A model generated the notes under the pieces. The model saw only the letters and a program-made list of their open reading frames with translations, did no database searches and was not told the DNA's origin. Below are positions 7,220 to 15,475 of a DNA stretch of 64,000 nt, in pieces. Position 1 is the stretch's first letter. Each line of letters starts with the position of its first letter. Position numbers and translations under genes: made by a program. Source of the stretch: Mycobacterium sp. 1245111.1 (GTDB lineage: Bacteria; Actinomycetota; Actinomycetes; Mycobacteriales; Mycobacteriaceae); NCBI RefSeq assembly GCF_001673405.1, contig NZ_LZLV01000110.1, positions 1 through 64,000 on the forward strand, in the 5' to 3' direction.

Positions 7220-9631
7220 ATGTCGGAGCGGCCCGCGACTGCGGTCACCATCGCCAAGCTGGCCGGATGCTGCCTACTCGCCAGTGTCATCGTTGCTGCA
7301 TTGCTGTTTCCGTTAGCCGGTGGCATCGGCCTGGTCTCCAATCGCGCCTCCGAGGTCGTCGGCAACGCATCGGCGCAACTCGTCGAGGGCGACGTCCCGG
7401 CCGTGACGACGATGGTCGACGCCAAGGGCAACACCATCGCTTGGCTGTACTCTCAGCGCCGGTTCGAGGTGCCCAGCGACAAGATCGCCAACACCATGAA
7501 GCTCGCGATCGTCTCGATCGAGGACAAGCGGTTCGCCGAGCACAACGGGGTGGACTGGAAGGGAACGCTCACCGGTCTGGCCGGCTACGCCTCGGGCGAC
7601 GCCGACACCCGCGGCGGCTCGACACTCGAGCAGCAGTATGTGAAGAACTACCAACTGCTGGTGATCGCACAGACCGACGCGGAGAAGCGGGCTGCCATCG
7701 AGACCACCCCGGCGCGCAAGCTGCGCGAGATCCGAATGGCGCTCACCCTGGACAAGACGTTCACCAAGCCGGAGATCCTGACCCGCTACCTCAACCTGGT
7801 GTCGTTCGGCAACAACGCATTCGGCGTGCAGGACGCGGCGCAGACATACTTCGGCATCAACGCCTCGGAGCTGAACTGGCAGCAGGCCGCCCTGCTGGCC
7901 GGAATGGTCCAGTCGACCAGCGCGCTCAACCCCTATACCAACCCGGACGGGGCGCTGGCTCGGCGAAATCTGGTGCTGGACACCATGATCCAGAACATCC
8001 CCAACGAGGCGGATGCGATCCGCGCTGCCAAGGCCGAGCCGCTCGGAATCCTGCCGCAGCCCAAGGAGTTGCCCCGGGGCTGCATTGCGGCCGGCGACCG
8101 CGCCTTTTTCTGCGACTACGTGCAGGCCTACTTGTCGCGCGCGGGCATCAACCCCGAGCAGCTGGCGCGCGGCGGCTACCTGATTCGCACCACCCTCGAT
8201 CCCGACGTGCAGGAGCCCGTCAAGCACGCGATCGACGAATTCGCCAGCCCGACGCTCGAAGGCATCGCCAGCGTGATGAGCGTCATCCGCCCGGGCAAGA
8301 ACGCGCACAAGGTCGTCGCGATGGCCAGCAACCGCACCTATGGTTTGAACACCGCGGCCGGCGAGACCATGCGCGCGCAACCGTTCTCGCTCGTCGGCGA
8401 CGGCGCCGGGTCGATCTTCAAGATCTTCACCACGGCCGCGGCGATGCAGATGGGCATGGGCATCAACACCCAACTCGAAGTGCCGGGCAGATTCCAGACC
8501 AAGGGCATGGGCTACGGCGGCGCGAAGGGCTGCCCCAAGGAAACCTGGTGCGTGGTCAACGCCGGCAACTATCGGGGGTCGATGAGCGTCACCGACGCGC
8601 TGGCCACCTCGCCTAACACCGCGTTCGCCCGGCTGATCCAGCTGGTGGGCGTGCAGCGCGCCGTCGACATGGCGGTCAAGCTCGGGTTGCGGTCATATGC
8701 CGAGGCCGGCAGCGCGCGCGCCTACGACCAGGACAGCAACGAGAGCCTGGCCGACTTCATCAAACGGCAGAACCTCGGCTCGTTCACCCTGGGACCGTTT
8801 GCATTGAACGCGCTGGAGCTGTCGAATGTCGCGGCGACGCTGGCCTCCGGCGGCATGTGGTGCCCGCCCAACCCGATCGACAAGCTGATCGACCGCAACG
8901 GTAACCAGGTCTCCGTCACCACCGAGGCGTGCGAGCAGGTGGTGCCCGAAGGCCTGGCCAACACGCTGGCCAACGCGATGAGCAAGGACGCCCTGGGCGG
9001 TGGCACCGCCGCCGGGTCTGCCGGGGCGGCGGGCTGGAACCTGCCGGTCTCCGGGAAGACCGGGACCACGGAGGCGCACCGGTCGTCGGGATTCGTCGGC
9101 TTCACCAACCAGTATGCGGCGGCCAACTACATCTACGACGACTCCACGTCACCGTCGGACCTGTGCTCGTCGCCGCTGCGGCGCTGTGGTGACGGCAACC
9201 TGTACGGCGGTAACGAGCCGGCCCGCACGTGGTTCACCGCGATGAAGCCGATCGCCACCCTGTTCGGCGACGTGAAGATGCCACCCACCGACAGGGAATA
9301 CGTCGACGGCGGCCCGGGCTCGCGGGTGCCGAGCGTCGCCGGCCTCGACATCGACGCCGCCCGTCAGCGGTTGAAAGAATCCGGATTCCAGGTCGCCGAG
9401 CAACCCGTATCGATCAACAGCAGCGCGAAGTACGGCGAGGTCGTCGGGACGACACCCAACGGCCAGACGATTCCGGGCGCGGTGGTCACCATCCAGACCA
9501 GCAACGGCATCCCGCCGGCTCCGCCCCCACCGCCCGAGGGCGGACCGCCGGCCCCGGTTGGCTCGCAGGTGATCGAGATTCCCGGCCTTCCGCCGATCAC
9601 GATTCCGATCCTGGCGCCGCCGCCTCCCTAG
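7220..9631 (+). CDS. ponA2: Class A penicillin-binding protein PonA2 with PASTA domain
   Basis: The 803-residue bifunctional peptidoglycan synthase has an N-terminal membrane anchor (about residues 11-38). A glycosyltransferase domain follows, with SIEDKRFAEHNGVDW carrying the catalytic Glu and GGSTLEQQYVKN. The transpeptidase domain has SIFK with nucleophile S398, SPN (464-466) and KTGT (K613). A PASTA domain (VPSVAGLDIDAARQRL…) and a Pro-rich tail close it. It polymerises and cross-links glycan outside the membrane. M. tuberculosis PonA2 (Rv3682) is important for survival in non-replicating and stress conditions. The ATG at 7220 gives the usual length. The gene is followed 57 bp later by the phosphoesterase. 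Confidence 0.96.
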   Translation: MSERPATAVTIAKLAGCCLLASVIVAALLFPLAGGIGLVSNRASEVVGNASAQLVEGDVPAVTTMVDAKGNTIAWLYSQRRFEVPSDKIANTMKLAIVSIEDKRFAEHNGVDWKGTLTGLAGYASGDADTRGGSTLEQQYVKNYQLLVIAQTDAEKRAAIETTPARKLREIRMALTLDKTFTKPEILTRYLNLVSFGNNAFGVQDAAQTYFGINASELNWQQAALLAGMVQSTSALNPYTNPDGALARRNLVLDTMIQNIPNEADAIRAAKAEPLGILPQPKELPRGCIAAGDRAFFCDYVQAYLSRAGINPEQLARGGYLIRTTLDPDVQEPVKHAIDEFASPTLEGIASVMSVIRPGKNAHKVVAMASNRTYGLNTAAGETMRAQPFSLVGDGAGSIFKIFTTAAAMQMGMGINTQLEVPGRFQTKGMGYGGAKGCPKETWCVVNAGNYRGSMSVTDALATSPNTAFARLIQLVGVQRAVDMAVKLGLRSYAEAGSARAYDQDSNESLADFIKRQNLGSFTLGPFALNALELSNVAATLASGGMWCPPNPIDKLIDRNGNQVSVTTEACEQVVPEGLANTLANAMSKDALGGGTAAGSAGAAGWNLPVSGKTGTTEAHRSSGFVGFTNQYAAANYIYDDSTSPSDLCSSPLRRCGDGNLYGGNEPARTWFTAMKPIATLFGDVKMPPTDREYVDGGPGSRVPSVAGLDIDAARQRLKESGFQVAEQPVSINSSAKYGEVVGTTPNGQTIPGAVVTIQTSNGIPPAPPPPPEGGPPAPVGSQVIEIPGLPPITIPILAPPPP

Positions 9632-9688
9632 CGGGGCTGCTGGTGTGTGACGCACCGCCACCGGGCGACCGGCAGTATTCTGGCCTGC

Positions 9689-10648
9689 ATGCCATCGGCT
9701 ATCACTGCTCTGAAAAACACCGGCACGGTCGCGCTGGGGTCGGCCGTCGCCGCGATCGGCTACGCGTCGCTGATCGAGCGCAACGCGTTCGTGCTGCGCG
9801 AGCTGACCCTCCCGGTGCTGGACCCGGGCTCGTCGCCGTTGCGGGTGCTACACATCAGCGACCTGCACATGCGCCCCGGCCAGCGCCGCAAGCAGGCGTG
9901 GCTGCGTGAGCTCGCCGGCCTGGAGCCCGACCTGGTGGTCAACACCGGCGACAACCTGGCGCACCCCCGGGCCGTGCCCGCCGTCGTCCAGAGCCTGGGC
10001 GACCTGCTTTCGGTGCCCGGCGTCTTCGTGTTCGGCAGCAACGACTACTTCGGCCCGCGGCCCAAGAACCCGCTGAACTACCTGACCAACCCGGGCCACC
10101 GGGTGCAGGGCCCGCCGCTGCCCTGGCAAGACCTACGGGCGGCGTTCACCGAGCGCGGCTGGCTCGATCTGACCCACAACCGCCGCGAGTTCGAGGTGGC
10201 CGGTCTGCATGTCGCCGCCGCCGGTGTCGACGACCCGCACATTGCCCGTGACCGCTACGACGCGATTGCGGGCCCGGCCAGCCCGGCCGCGAACCTACGT
10301 CTGGGGCTCACCCACTCACCCGAGCCGCGCGTGCTCGACCGATTCGCCGCCGACGGCTACCAGTTGGTGATGGCCGGTCACACCCACGGCGGCCAGTTGT
10401 GCCTGCCGTTCTACGGGGCGCTGGTGACCAATTCCGGGCTGGATCGGTCTCGGGCCAAAGGGCCGTCGCAGTGGGGAGCCGACATGCGGCTGCACGTGTC
10501 CGCGGGGATCGGCACGTCGCCGTATGCGCCGGTGCGCTTCTGCTGCCGGCCGGAAGCCAGCTTGCTGACATTGATTGCGGCGCCCACTGGCGGCCGTGAC
10601 TCGCAATACGACCTGAGTAGGTCGCAGCCCACGTACTCGATGGGCTAA
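9689..10648 (+). CDS. Membrane-associated metallophosphoesterase
   Basis: The 319-residue calcineurin-like phosphoesterase has the metal-site motifs SDLHM (D-x-H), NTGDN (GD), GSND (GNxD type) and AGHTHGGQ (GHxH). All dinuclear-centre ligands are present. A weak N-terminal hydrophobic segment (VALGSAVAAIGYASL) suggests membrane attachment, as in YaeI-like enzymes. It is equivalent in place and length to M. tuberculosis Rv3683. The substrate is unknown; related enzymes act on lipid-linked or UDP-sugar phosphates. I chose ATG 9689, which gives 319 residues; an earlier start at 9647 would add an atypical MTHRHRATG stretch. Confidence 0.87.
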   Translation: MPSAITALKNTGTVALGSAVAAIGYASLIERNAFVLRELTLPVLDPGSSPLRVLHISDLHMRPGQRRKQAWLRELAGLEPDLVVNTGDNLAHPRAVPAVVQSLGDLLSVPGVFVFGSNDYFGPRPKNPLNYLTNPGHRVQGPPLPWQDLRAAFTERGWLDLTHNRREFEVAGLHVAAAGVDDPHIARDRYDAIAGPASPAANLRLGLTHSPEPRVLDRFAADGYQLVMAGHTHGGQLCLPFYGALVTNSGLDRSRAKGPSQWGADMRLHVSAGIGTSPYAPVRFCCRPEASLLTLIAAPTGGRDSQYDLSRSQPTYSMG

Positions 10649-10653
10649 GGGAT

Positions 10654-10821
10654 TTACCGCGCGCTGCTCAGAACTCCGCGAGCCGTGGCTGCGTCAACAT
10701 GCTCGGCCCCCTGCGGGTCGTTCCACGCTTGATCGACCTCGCTGGCGGGAGCGGTCACCAGCAGCCACAGCACCCCGAGGGCCAGGAGTCCGCCGAACAC
10801 CACGGCGCCTAACACCGTCAT
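10654..10821 (-). CDS. 55-residue single-pass membrane protein
   Basis: This short gene starts at ATG 10821, preceded by GCAGG at proper distance, and ends at TAA 10654, only five bases from the stop of the phosphoesterase gene. The protein has one clear membrane span (VLGAVVFGGLLALGVLWLL) and a hydrophilic acidic tail (ASEVDQAWNDPQGAEH). I do not recognise a family. The length, a good ribosome site and the coding-like tail support a real gene. It is convergent with the phosphoesterase gene and lies between it and tRNA-Pro. Confidence 0.6.
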   Translation of the reverse strand: MTVLGAVVFGGLLALGVLWLLVTAPASEVDQAWNDPQGAEHVDAATARGVLSSAR

Positions 10822-10986
10822 GATTTACCTGCTTCCGTTGCACGTCGTGCGCGATCAGTCTATTTAGCGGTGCCCACTGTCGGGTTATTCCACGCCGGGG
10901 TGTGGCGCAGATCGCTCACCACGGGCGACGGCGCAGTGTGCTTTAGGAGCTGCCGAGTCGGTGCGATACGCTGTCGAAGCTTCAAT

Positions 10987-11060
<74 letters not shown>

Positions 11061-11075
11061 CTCATGTTTGGACAG

Positions 11076-11119
11076 CAAGGCAGCGGTGAGATTCACGTCA
11101 GGACTCGCCCGCTGCCTTG
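11076..11119 (+). terminator. Hairpin downstream of tRNA-Pro
   Basis: Eleven-base arms CAAGGCAGCGG (11076-11086) and CCGCTGCCTTG (11109-11119) are perfectly complementary around a 22-base loop, starting 16 bases after the tRNA. There is no long T-run. The position suggests a terminator or 3' processing signal for the tRNA transcript; this is inference. Confidence 0.5.
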
Positions 11120-11223
11120 TGACATATTCTCAGCTTCCGATTCGAGCGAAAACGCTGTATCGCGGGCAGCGCGCGCCCATTATCTTCATCAGCACGTAGT
11201 TCATCGGGGATTGGGAGCGGGCC

Positions 11224-11586
11224 ATGGGGGTTGCACGGGGACTGGCGGCCGGCGGCACCTTCGCCGCCGTTGCCGTCGGATTGGCATTTCACGCCGCGGG
11301 CGAACCGCCCATCGGGAGCTACACCGCGATGGCGATCGACAGCACGACAGGACTGGAAATACCCGGAAAAACATCGAACTTGACCTTCAAAGCGTGCGGT
11401 CCGGGCTGCGCTCATATGCTCACGCCCACCGGGGCATTCGATTTGCATTTACGGGATGGCGCGTGGACCGGCACAGCTCCGACGCGAGACGGCAAGTCGT
11501 GTACAGACACCGTGGATGCCAAACTCGTCTGGACGCAGTCCTGTTCGGGACAAGAGGTCCGCTCGCAGTTGAAAAAGAGCGGCTGA
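11224..11586 (+). CDS. Small exported protein, unknown function
   Basis: The 120-residue protein begins with a signal peptide (MGVARGLAAGGTFAAVAVGLAFHAAG). A mature part with four Cys (FKACGPGCAHML, GKSCTD, TQSCSG) could form two disulfides outside the cell. The pattern SYTAMAID...LTFKACGPGC...DLHLRDGAWTG resembles a group of short mycobacterial secreted hypothetical proteins in which a beta-rich domain is held by disulfides; I cannot name a family. GTG or CTG starts upstream lack a ribosome site, whereas ATG 11224 is preceded by GGGAGCGGGCC. No operon partner; the next gene is convergent. Confidence 0.7.
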   Translation: MGVARGLAAGGTFAAVAVGLAFHAAGEPPIGSYTAMAIDSTTGLEIPGKTSNLTFKACGPGCAHMLTPTGAFDLHLRDGAWTGTAPTRDGKSCTDTVDAKLVWTQSCSGQEVRSQLKKSG

Positions 11587-11670
11587 ACACCGTCTGCTAG
11601 GGGACCACGTCGTGGCCCCGATCCTTCAGCGCCTCAACGACTTTCGATCCGAGCCTGCCGCCGGGCCAGG

Positions 11671-12336
11671 TCAGATGCCGGGCCACCATACATCGGGCGG
11701 CAACAGGTTGGACAGATGCTCGACGGTTGCCAGCTCCTTTGCCGTGTCAGCCAGCCCACTCCATATCAGGGTCGCGTCGGTGGACCCGGGTGCTTCAAAC
11801 CAGAGAGCTGAGCCGACCCCTGGGTCATCCACGGAAAGGTAGGTGCCCGAGGCCGTCGTGAGGAGGTTGTCCACTTCCCCGTTGCCCAACACCGCGTGGA
11901 TGTCATGGAGCGCGGCGGTGACATCGGCCGGCGGCCGCTGCTCGGTGGCCTCGTTGAAGCTCGGGAACAACGCGTAATCGGTTACGGTCGCACCGGCCAG
12001 GCCACCAGGGTCGGTCCCCCCACTGGTGGCCGAACCGAAGATGTAGACCGACTGATCACTCCACGGTGTTGCATAGTCGGTCTCGAACACGTTATAGGTA
12101 CCGACGGTCGTACCGTCTATTACGACGTTGGTCGGCTGGTACTGCTGCCACTCGGTGAAAAGCGGCTGGAACCCCACATACCCGTCTGGGCCGAGTGTCG
12201 TATAGGGCACGTGTGGGCCAGCGGATGTCAAGGTAAGGCCGTCGTCACTAAACCCATCATCGGCGTATGCGAGTGCGGCCGGACTGACCGCGGCGCCGGC
12301 GGCAATGGCCAACAGCAGGCAACGAAGATTCAACAT
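11671..12336 (-). CDS. Exported mycobacterial protein, unknown function
   Basis: The 221-residue protein has a signal peptide (LRCLLLAIAAGAAVSPAALA, cleaved near AYA-DD). The mature domain is rich in aromatic, Gly, Thr and Asp residues, with segments such as YNVFETDYATPWSDQSVYIFG and a Trp-containing end (PPDVWWPGI). I chose ATG 12336 because it has a very strong ribosome site (AGGGGGG) and directly begins the signal peptide; a longer upstream reading frame lacks both. No enzymatic motif is visible. It resembles other secreted hypotheticals of slow-growing mycobacteria. It stands alone, with an A+T-rich promoter region upstream. Confidence 0.75.
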   Translation of the reverse strand: MLNLRCLLLAIAAGAAVSPAALAYADDGFSDDGLTLTSAGPHVPYTTLGPDGYVGFQPLFTEWQQYQPTNVVIDGTTVGTYNVFETDYATPWSDQSVYIFGSATSGGTDPGGLAGATVTDYALFPSFNEATEQRPPADVTAALHDIHAVLGNGEVDNLLTTASGTYLSVDDPGVGSALWFEAPGSTDATLIWSGLADTAKELATVEHLSNLLPPDVWWPGI

Positions 12337-12637
12337 TGGAGCCCCCCTGTGGTTGCTGCATTTACCTGCAACAGATCCGAATCCGCAGAGCGTACATCGC
12401 GAGTGATCTTGAAGTATCCCGAATACAAAAAATTTGCCAGAGCACAATGTCCCCTTAATTAACGCCAGCCTGTACTGCGTGTGGTCCTACTTTGGCAGCC
12501 CAGCGAAGATAGCCACACATAAGCCGAATTACTGGGCGTAAATGGCCTTTTGACCACGTCAAATGGCCTTTCCAATGGCCGTGTGCAACAGTCGCACGTC
12601 CATTGCATGTGCCGCGGGAACACAGCATGATCACCGG
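12337..12637. other. Intergenic region between divergent exported protein and SDR
   Basis: About 300 bp without a gene. It is unusually A+T-rich around 12410-12465 (short A-runs and TTAATTAA), probably the promoter of the leftward exported-protein gene. Two exact copies of AAATGGCCTTT (12540-12550 and 12561-12571) flank a palindrome listed separately. Confidence 0.5.
12549..12563. promoter_or_regulatory. Palindrome flanked by direct repeats upstream of the SDR gene
   Basis: TTTGAC and GTCAAA are 6-bp inverted arms around CAC. They are flanked by the direct repeat AAATGGCCTTT. The site is about 75 bp upstream of the SDR start and is built like an operator of a TetR-type regulator. No such regulator gene is adjacent, so the binder is unknown. 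Confidence 0.35.
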
Positions 12638-13447
12638 GTGAGAATCATCGTGACGGGCGGCAACAGTGGCGTCGGCGCGGCAACCGCGGCCACCCTCGCG
12701 GCGAACGGACACAGCATCGTCATCGCCTGTCGCACCATCCCGAAAGCGGAGCGGGCCGCCGCCGCGATGCGCGGCGATGTGACGGTCGCACACCTCGACT
12801 TGGCCGAGCTGGCCAGCGTGCGGAAATTTGCCGACTCCGTAGACGGCGTCGATGTGCTGATCAACAACGCCGGGGTCCTCGGCCTGCCGCTGACGCGAAC
12901 CGCGGATGGTTTCGAAGCCCATATGGGCACGAACTACCTCGGCCACTTCGCGTTGACCTGCCTGCTCGCCGACCGGATCTCCGACCGGATCATCTCCGTG
13001 GTCAGTTCCTCCTACGCCCTGTGCCGGCTGCACATCGACGACTTGAACTGGAACAACCGCAAGTACTCCACGTGGTCGGCCTACGGCGAATCCAAGCTGG
13101 CCGTGATGCTGTTCAATCACGAACTGGCGAGCCGCGGCGCCCGCACCTACATGACCGATCCCGGCGCGACGAATACCGACATCAGTCGTGACGCCACCGG
13201 CATCATCCCTTGGATACGCGACCACACCTTTCGCGGCTTCCCCGCGCACAGTGCCCAGGTCGGGGCGCGATCGACGATTCAGGCCGTCACCACCGACCTG
13301 CCCGGCGGAACCTATCTCGCGCCACGGTTCAGCCAGTGGGGCAAACCGAAAGTCACCAAGCCGCGCAGCAAGGCGCGTGACACCGCGATGGCCCGCCGAC
13401 TCTGGGAGGTGTCCGTCGAATTGACCGGCTGCGACTGGCCCGTTTGA
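12638..13447 (+). CDS. Short-chain dehydrogenase/reductase
   Basis: The 269-residue Rossmann-fold SDR has the cofactor motif TGGNSGVG at the very N-terminus, NNAG near residue 87 and the catalytic YGESK. CRTIPKAE after the second strand, with Arg and Lys, suggests NADP(H) preference. It resembles the retinol-dehydrogenase-like SDRs of mycobacteria; the substrate is unknown. GTG 12638 places the glycine motif where the family has it (VRIIVTGG); an upstream ATG at 12563 would add 25 unlikely residues. The stop overlaps or abuts the next gene, the heme-oxygenase-like protein, so the two are cotranscribed. Confidence 0.85.
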   Translation: MRIIVTGGNSGVGAATAATLAANGHSIVIACRTIPKAERAAAAMRGDVTVAHLDLAELASVRKFADSVDGVDVLINNAGVLGLPLTRTADGFEAHMGTNYLGHFALTCLLADRISDRIISVVSSSYALCRLHIDDLNWNNRKYSTWSAYGESKLAVMLFNHELASRGARTYMTDPGATNTDISRDATGIIPWIRDHTFRGFPAHSAQVGARSTIQAVTTDLPGGTYLAPRFSQWGKPKVTKPRSKARDTAMARRLWEVSVELTGCDWPV

Positions 13448-13476
13448 CGGGTGCGGGCCCGCGGGTAAACACCCCC

Positions 13477-14490
13477 GTGACTCATGCGATCGCCGAACCG
13501 CCGTTGCCCACCGCCCAGGGGCCGCTGTCGACGGCTGTCCGGCGTTGCCTCAGCGGGCCTGCGCCGCACGACCAGCCTGCGCGCATCAGCGCGTCGGTCC
13601 CCGACTCGGACCCGTATGGCCTGGATCTCCAACTGGCGCTGTACATGTGCTACGAACTGCACTACCGCGGCTTCGCCGATGTCGACCCAGCGTGGGAGTG
13701 GGATCCCGGATTACTCTATCTGCGAGCACAATTGGAGCGCACATTTCTCGCCGGTGTGCGTCGTGATGTCGGACCGATCGATTCGGATCGCACGGCGCAA
13801 GCCGAGATGGACGACCTGTCGATCGAACCGTCCGACGGGACCGGACCGTCATACTGGCTGCGCGACAACGGAACCTGGCAACAGATGCGCGAGTACTTTG
13901 TGCACCGGTCGCTGTATCACCTCAAAGAGGGTGACCCGCACGCGTTTGCGATACCTCGTCTCATCGGACAGGCCAAGGCGTCGTTCGTCGCGGTCGAATT
14001 CGACGAGTACGGGGCGGGACGCGGCGCGAAGCTACACCAGCAACTGTTCGCCGACCTGTTGACCGCGGCCGAGCTTGACGCAACCTATCTGGCCTACTTA
14101 GACGCCGTTCCCGCCGAAGCACTCGCGGTGGTTAACCTGATGTCGCTGTTCGGTTTACACCGCCAGTACCGCGGCGCCGCCGTCGGTCATTTCGCCTCGA
14201 CCGAGATCACCTCGTCGCCGGGCTCCCGCCGATTGGTCGAGGCGCTGCGGCGAATGGATGCGCCCGAGGAATGCGTCGCGTTCTACAGTGAGCACGTCGA
14301 AGCCGACGCGGTACACGAGCAGGTCGTGCGCCACGACGTGGTCGGTGCCCTGGTCGCCCGCGAGCCTCACTTGGATCGCGACGTGGTGTTCGGCATCCGC
14401 GCCCACGCCGCTGTCGAGGACCGGCTTGCCGATGTGATCATGACGTCGTGGAAGGCCGACGAGTCGTCGCTACGACGGCCGCGTGACTGA
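13477..14490 (+). CDS. Iron-containing redox enzyme family protein (heme-oxygenase-like fold)
   Basis: The 337-residue protein is mostly helical and fits the heme-oxygenase-like 'Haem_oxygenas_2' group. The landmarks are LYMCYELHYRGFADVDPAWEWDP near the N-terminus, HRSLYHLKEGDPHAF in the middle, FVAVEFDEYGAG, and FYSEHVEADAVHEQVVRHDV near the end. The last two supply Glu, Asp and His spaced as in diiron heme-oxygenase-like oxidases. Family members include N-oxygenases and oxidative decarboxylases, so an O2-dependent diiron reaction is likely, with unknown substrate. GTG 13477 is my choice; TTG 13444 would overlap the SDR stop. Its 3' end overlaps the opposing CDGSH gene by 21 bp. Confidence 0.75.
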   Translation: MTHAIAEPPLPTAQGPLSTAVRRCLSGPAPHDQPARISASVPDSDPYGLDLQLALYMCYELHYRGFADVDPAWEWDPGLLYLRAQLERTFLAGVRRDVGPIDSDRTAQAEMDDLSIEPSDGTGPSYWLRDNGTWQQMREYFVHRSLYHLKEGDPHAFAIPRLIGQAKASFVAVEFDEYGAGRGAKLHQQLFADLLTAAELDATYLAYLDAVPAEALAVVNLMSLFGLHRQYRGAAVGHFASTEITSSPGSRRLVEALRRMDAPEECVAFYSEHVEADAVHEQVVRHDVVGALVAREPHLDRDVVFGIRAHAAVEDRLADVIMTSWKADESSLRRPRD

Positions 14491-14688
14491 ATTCGCCTGC
14501 GCCGACTGCCGACAACGCCGATGGCTGGTGTCGCACATCGGATAGCTCTTACTTCGTCGACACGTGCAGACCGCCACCATGAACCGGTCGGATTCGACGA
14601 CGTCACCGCCCGGCGTCTCGAGGCGCACTGGACCCGGTATCAGCACCGGGCCGTTGGGTATCACCTGCACCCGGACGTGGCCGGTCAC
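14470..14688 (-). CDS. CDGSH-type iron-sulfur protein
   Basis: The 72-residue protein has the mitoNEET-like [2Fe-2S] signature in CTCRRSKSYPMCDTSH, which matches C-X-C-X2-S-X3-P-X-C-D-X-S-H with three Cys and one His ligand. The N-terminal half (VIPNGPVLIPGPVRLETPGG) is the short strand region seen in bacterial single-CDGSH proteins. It should carry or transfer a redox-active, acid-labile cluster. GTG 14688 overlaps the methyltransferase TGA as GTGA, so it is translated with that gene. It is tail-to-tail with the heme-oxygenase-like gene. Confidence 0.85.
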   Translation of the reverse strand: MTGHVRVQVIPNGPVLIPGPVRLETPGGDVVESDRFMVAVCTCRRSKSYPMCDTSHRRCRQSAQANSVTRPS

Positions 14689-15377
14689 GGCTTGTCCGCC
14701 CGGATCACGACGAGCTCCTCGGTGCGGCATCCCCGCTTGATCTGGCCGGTGACTTCGAGCCAGCCAACCCGCGCAGACAGCACCGGACCGAACGGAATTC
14801 GCTGTGCAGCAATAACTTTGGCCTGTAGCCCGGTGGACCGCAGTGATTCCAGCGACTTGTCGACTCCTGCCAGCGCCGACTGCACCAGCAGCAGCGACCC
14901 ACCGGCGTCCAGCAGCCCGGCGGCCGATTCGCACAGCGGGTCGAGCACCAACCGCCCGTCGACACCCGCATCCCAGGCCCGCGACGGGCCAGCGGTCAGC
15001 GGGATGACGTTGCTCTCGCCGGCCGGCGGGGTCGGCACATACGGGGGGTTCGACACGATCAGGTCGAACGGCGCGTAATCCAGTGCGCTGGACCATGATC
15101 CCTCACGCACATCGACGTCGACCCCGGCACCGACGGCATTTCCCCGGGAGACGCTCACCGCGCGCGGGCAGATGTCGAAAGCGACCACGCTGGCCGCACC
15201 ACATTCAGATGCCGCGATAGCGACCACGCCGCTGCCTGTACAGACGTCCAATACCTTCCGCCCCCTGGCCAATCCGGTCTTGCGGAGGCTCTCGATGAGC
15301 AGCTGGGAATCCTGTTGCGGTGGGTATACACCGTCGACATCGAGCGATTTGGACGGCGCGTTGTAAGCAGTAGTCAC
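14685..15377 (-). CDS. HemK/MTQ2-like SAM-dependent methyltransferase
   Basis: The 230-residue class I methyltransferase has SAM motif I VLDVCTGSGVVAIAA, acidic residue VAFDICPRAV, and the amide-methylating NPPY motif in LIVSNPPYVPTPP. NPPY is typical of enzymes that methylate Gln/Asn side chains (PrmC/HemK) or N6-adenine. It lacks the N-terminal helical domain of PrmC, so it belongs to the shorter HemK2/MTQ2-like group; the target is unknown. GTG 15377 is the start. The coupled CDGSH gene follows directly, and the same gene types recur together in actinobacteria as far as I recall. Confidence 0.82.
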   Translation of the reverse strand: MTTAYNAPSKSLDVDGVYPPQQDSQLLIESLRKTGLARGRKVLDVCTGSGVVAIAASECGAASVVAFDICPRAVSVSRGNAVGAGVDVDVREGSWSSALDYAPFDLIVSNPPYVPTPPAGESNVIPLTAGPSRAWDAGVDGRLVLDPLCESAAGLLDAGGSLLLVQSALAGVDKSLESLRSTGLQAKVIAAQRIPFGPVLSARVGWLEVTGQIKRGCRTEELVVIRADKP

Positions 15378-15475
15378 GTTGGCCTTTCGAGACGGTGGTC
15401 GCCGTGCTGCTTACGGCTCGTGGTGACTGATGCCCAGAATTCACCGGCACGAAACCCGATTGACCAGCGAAGTAT

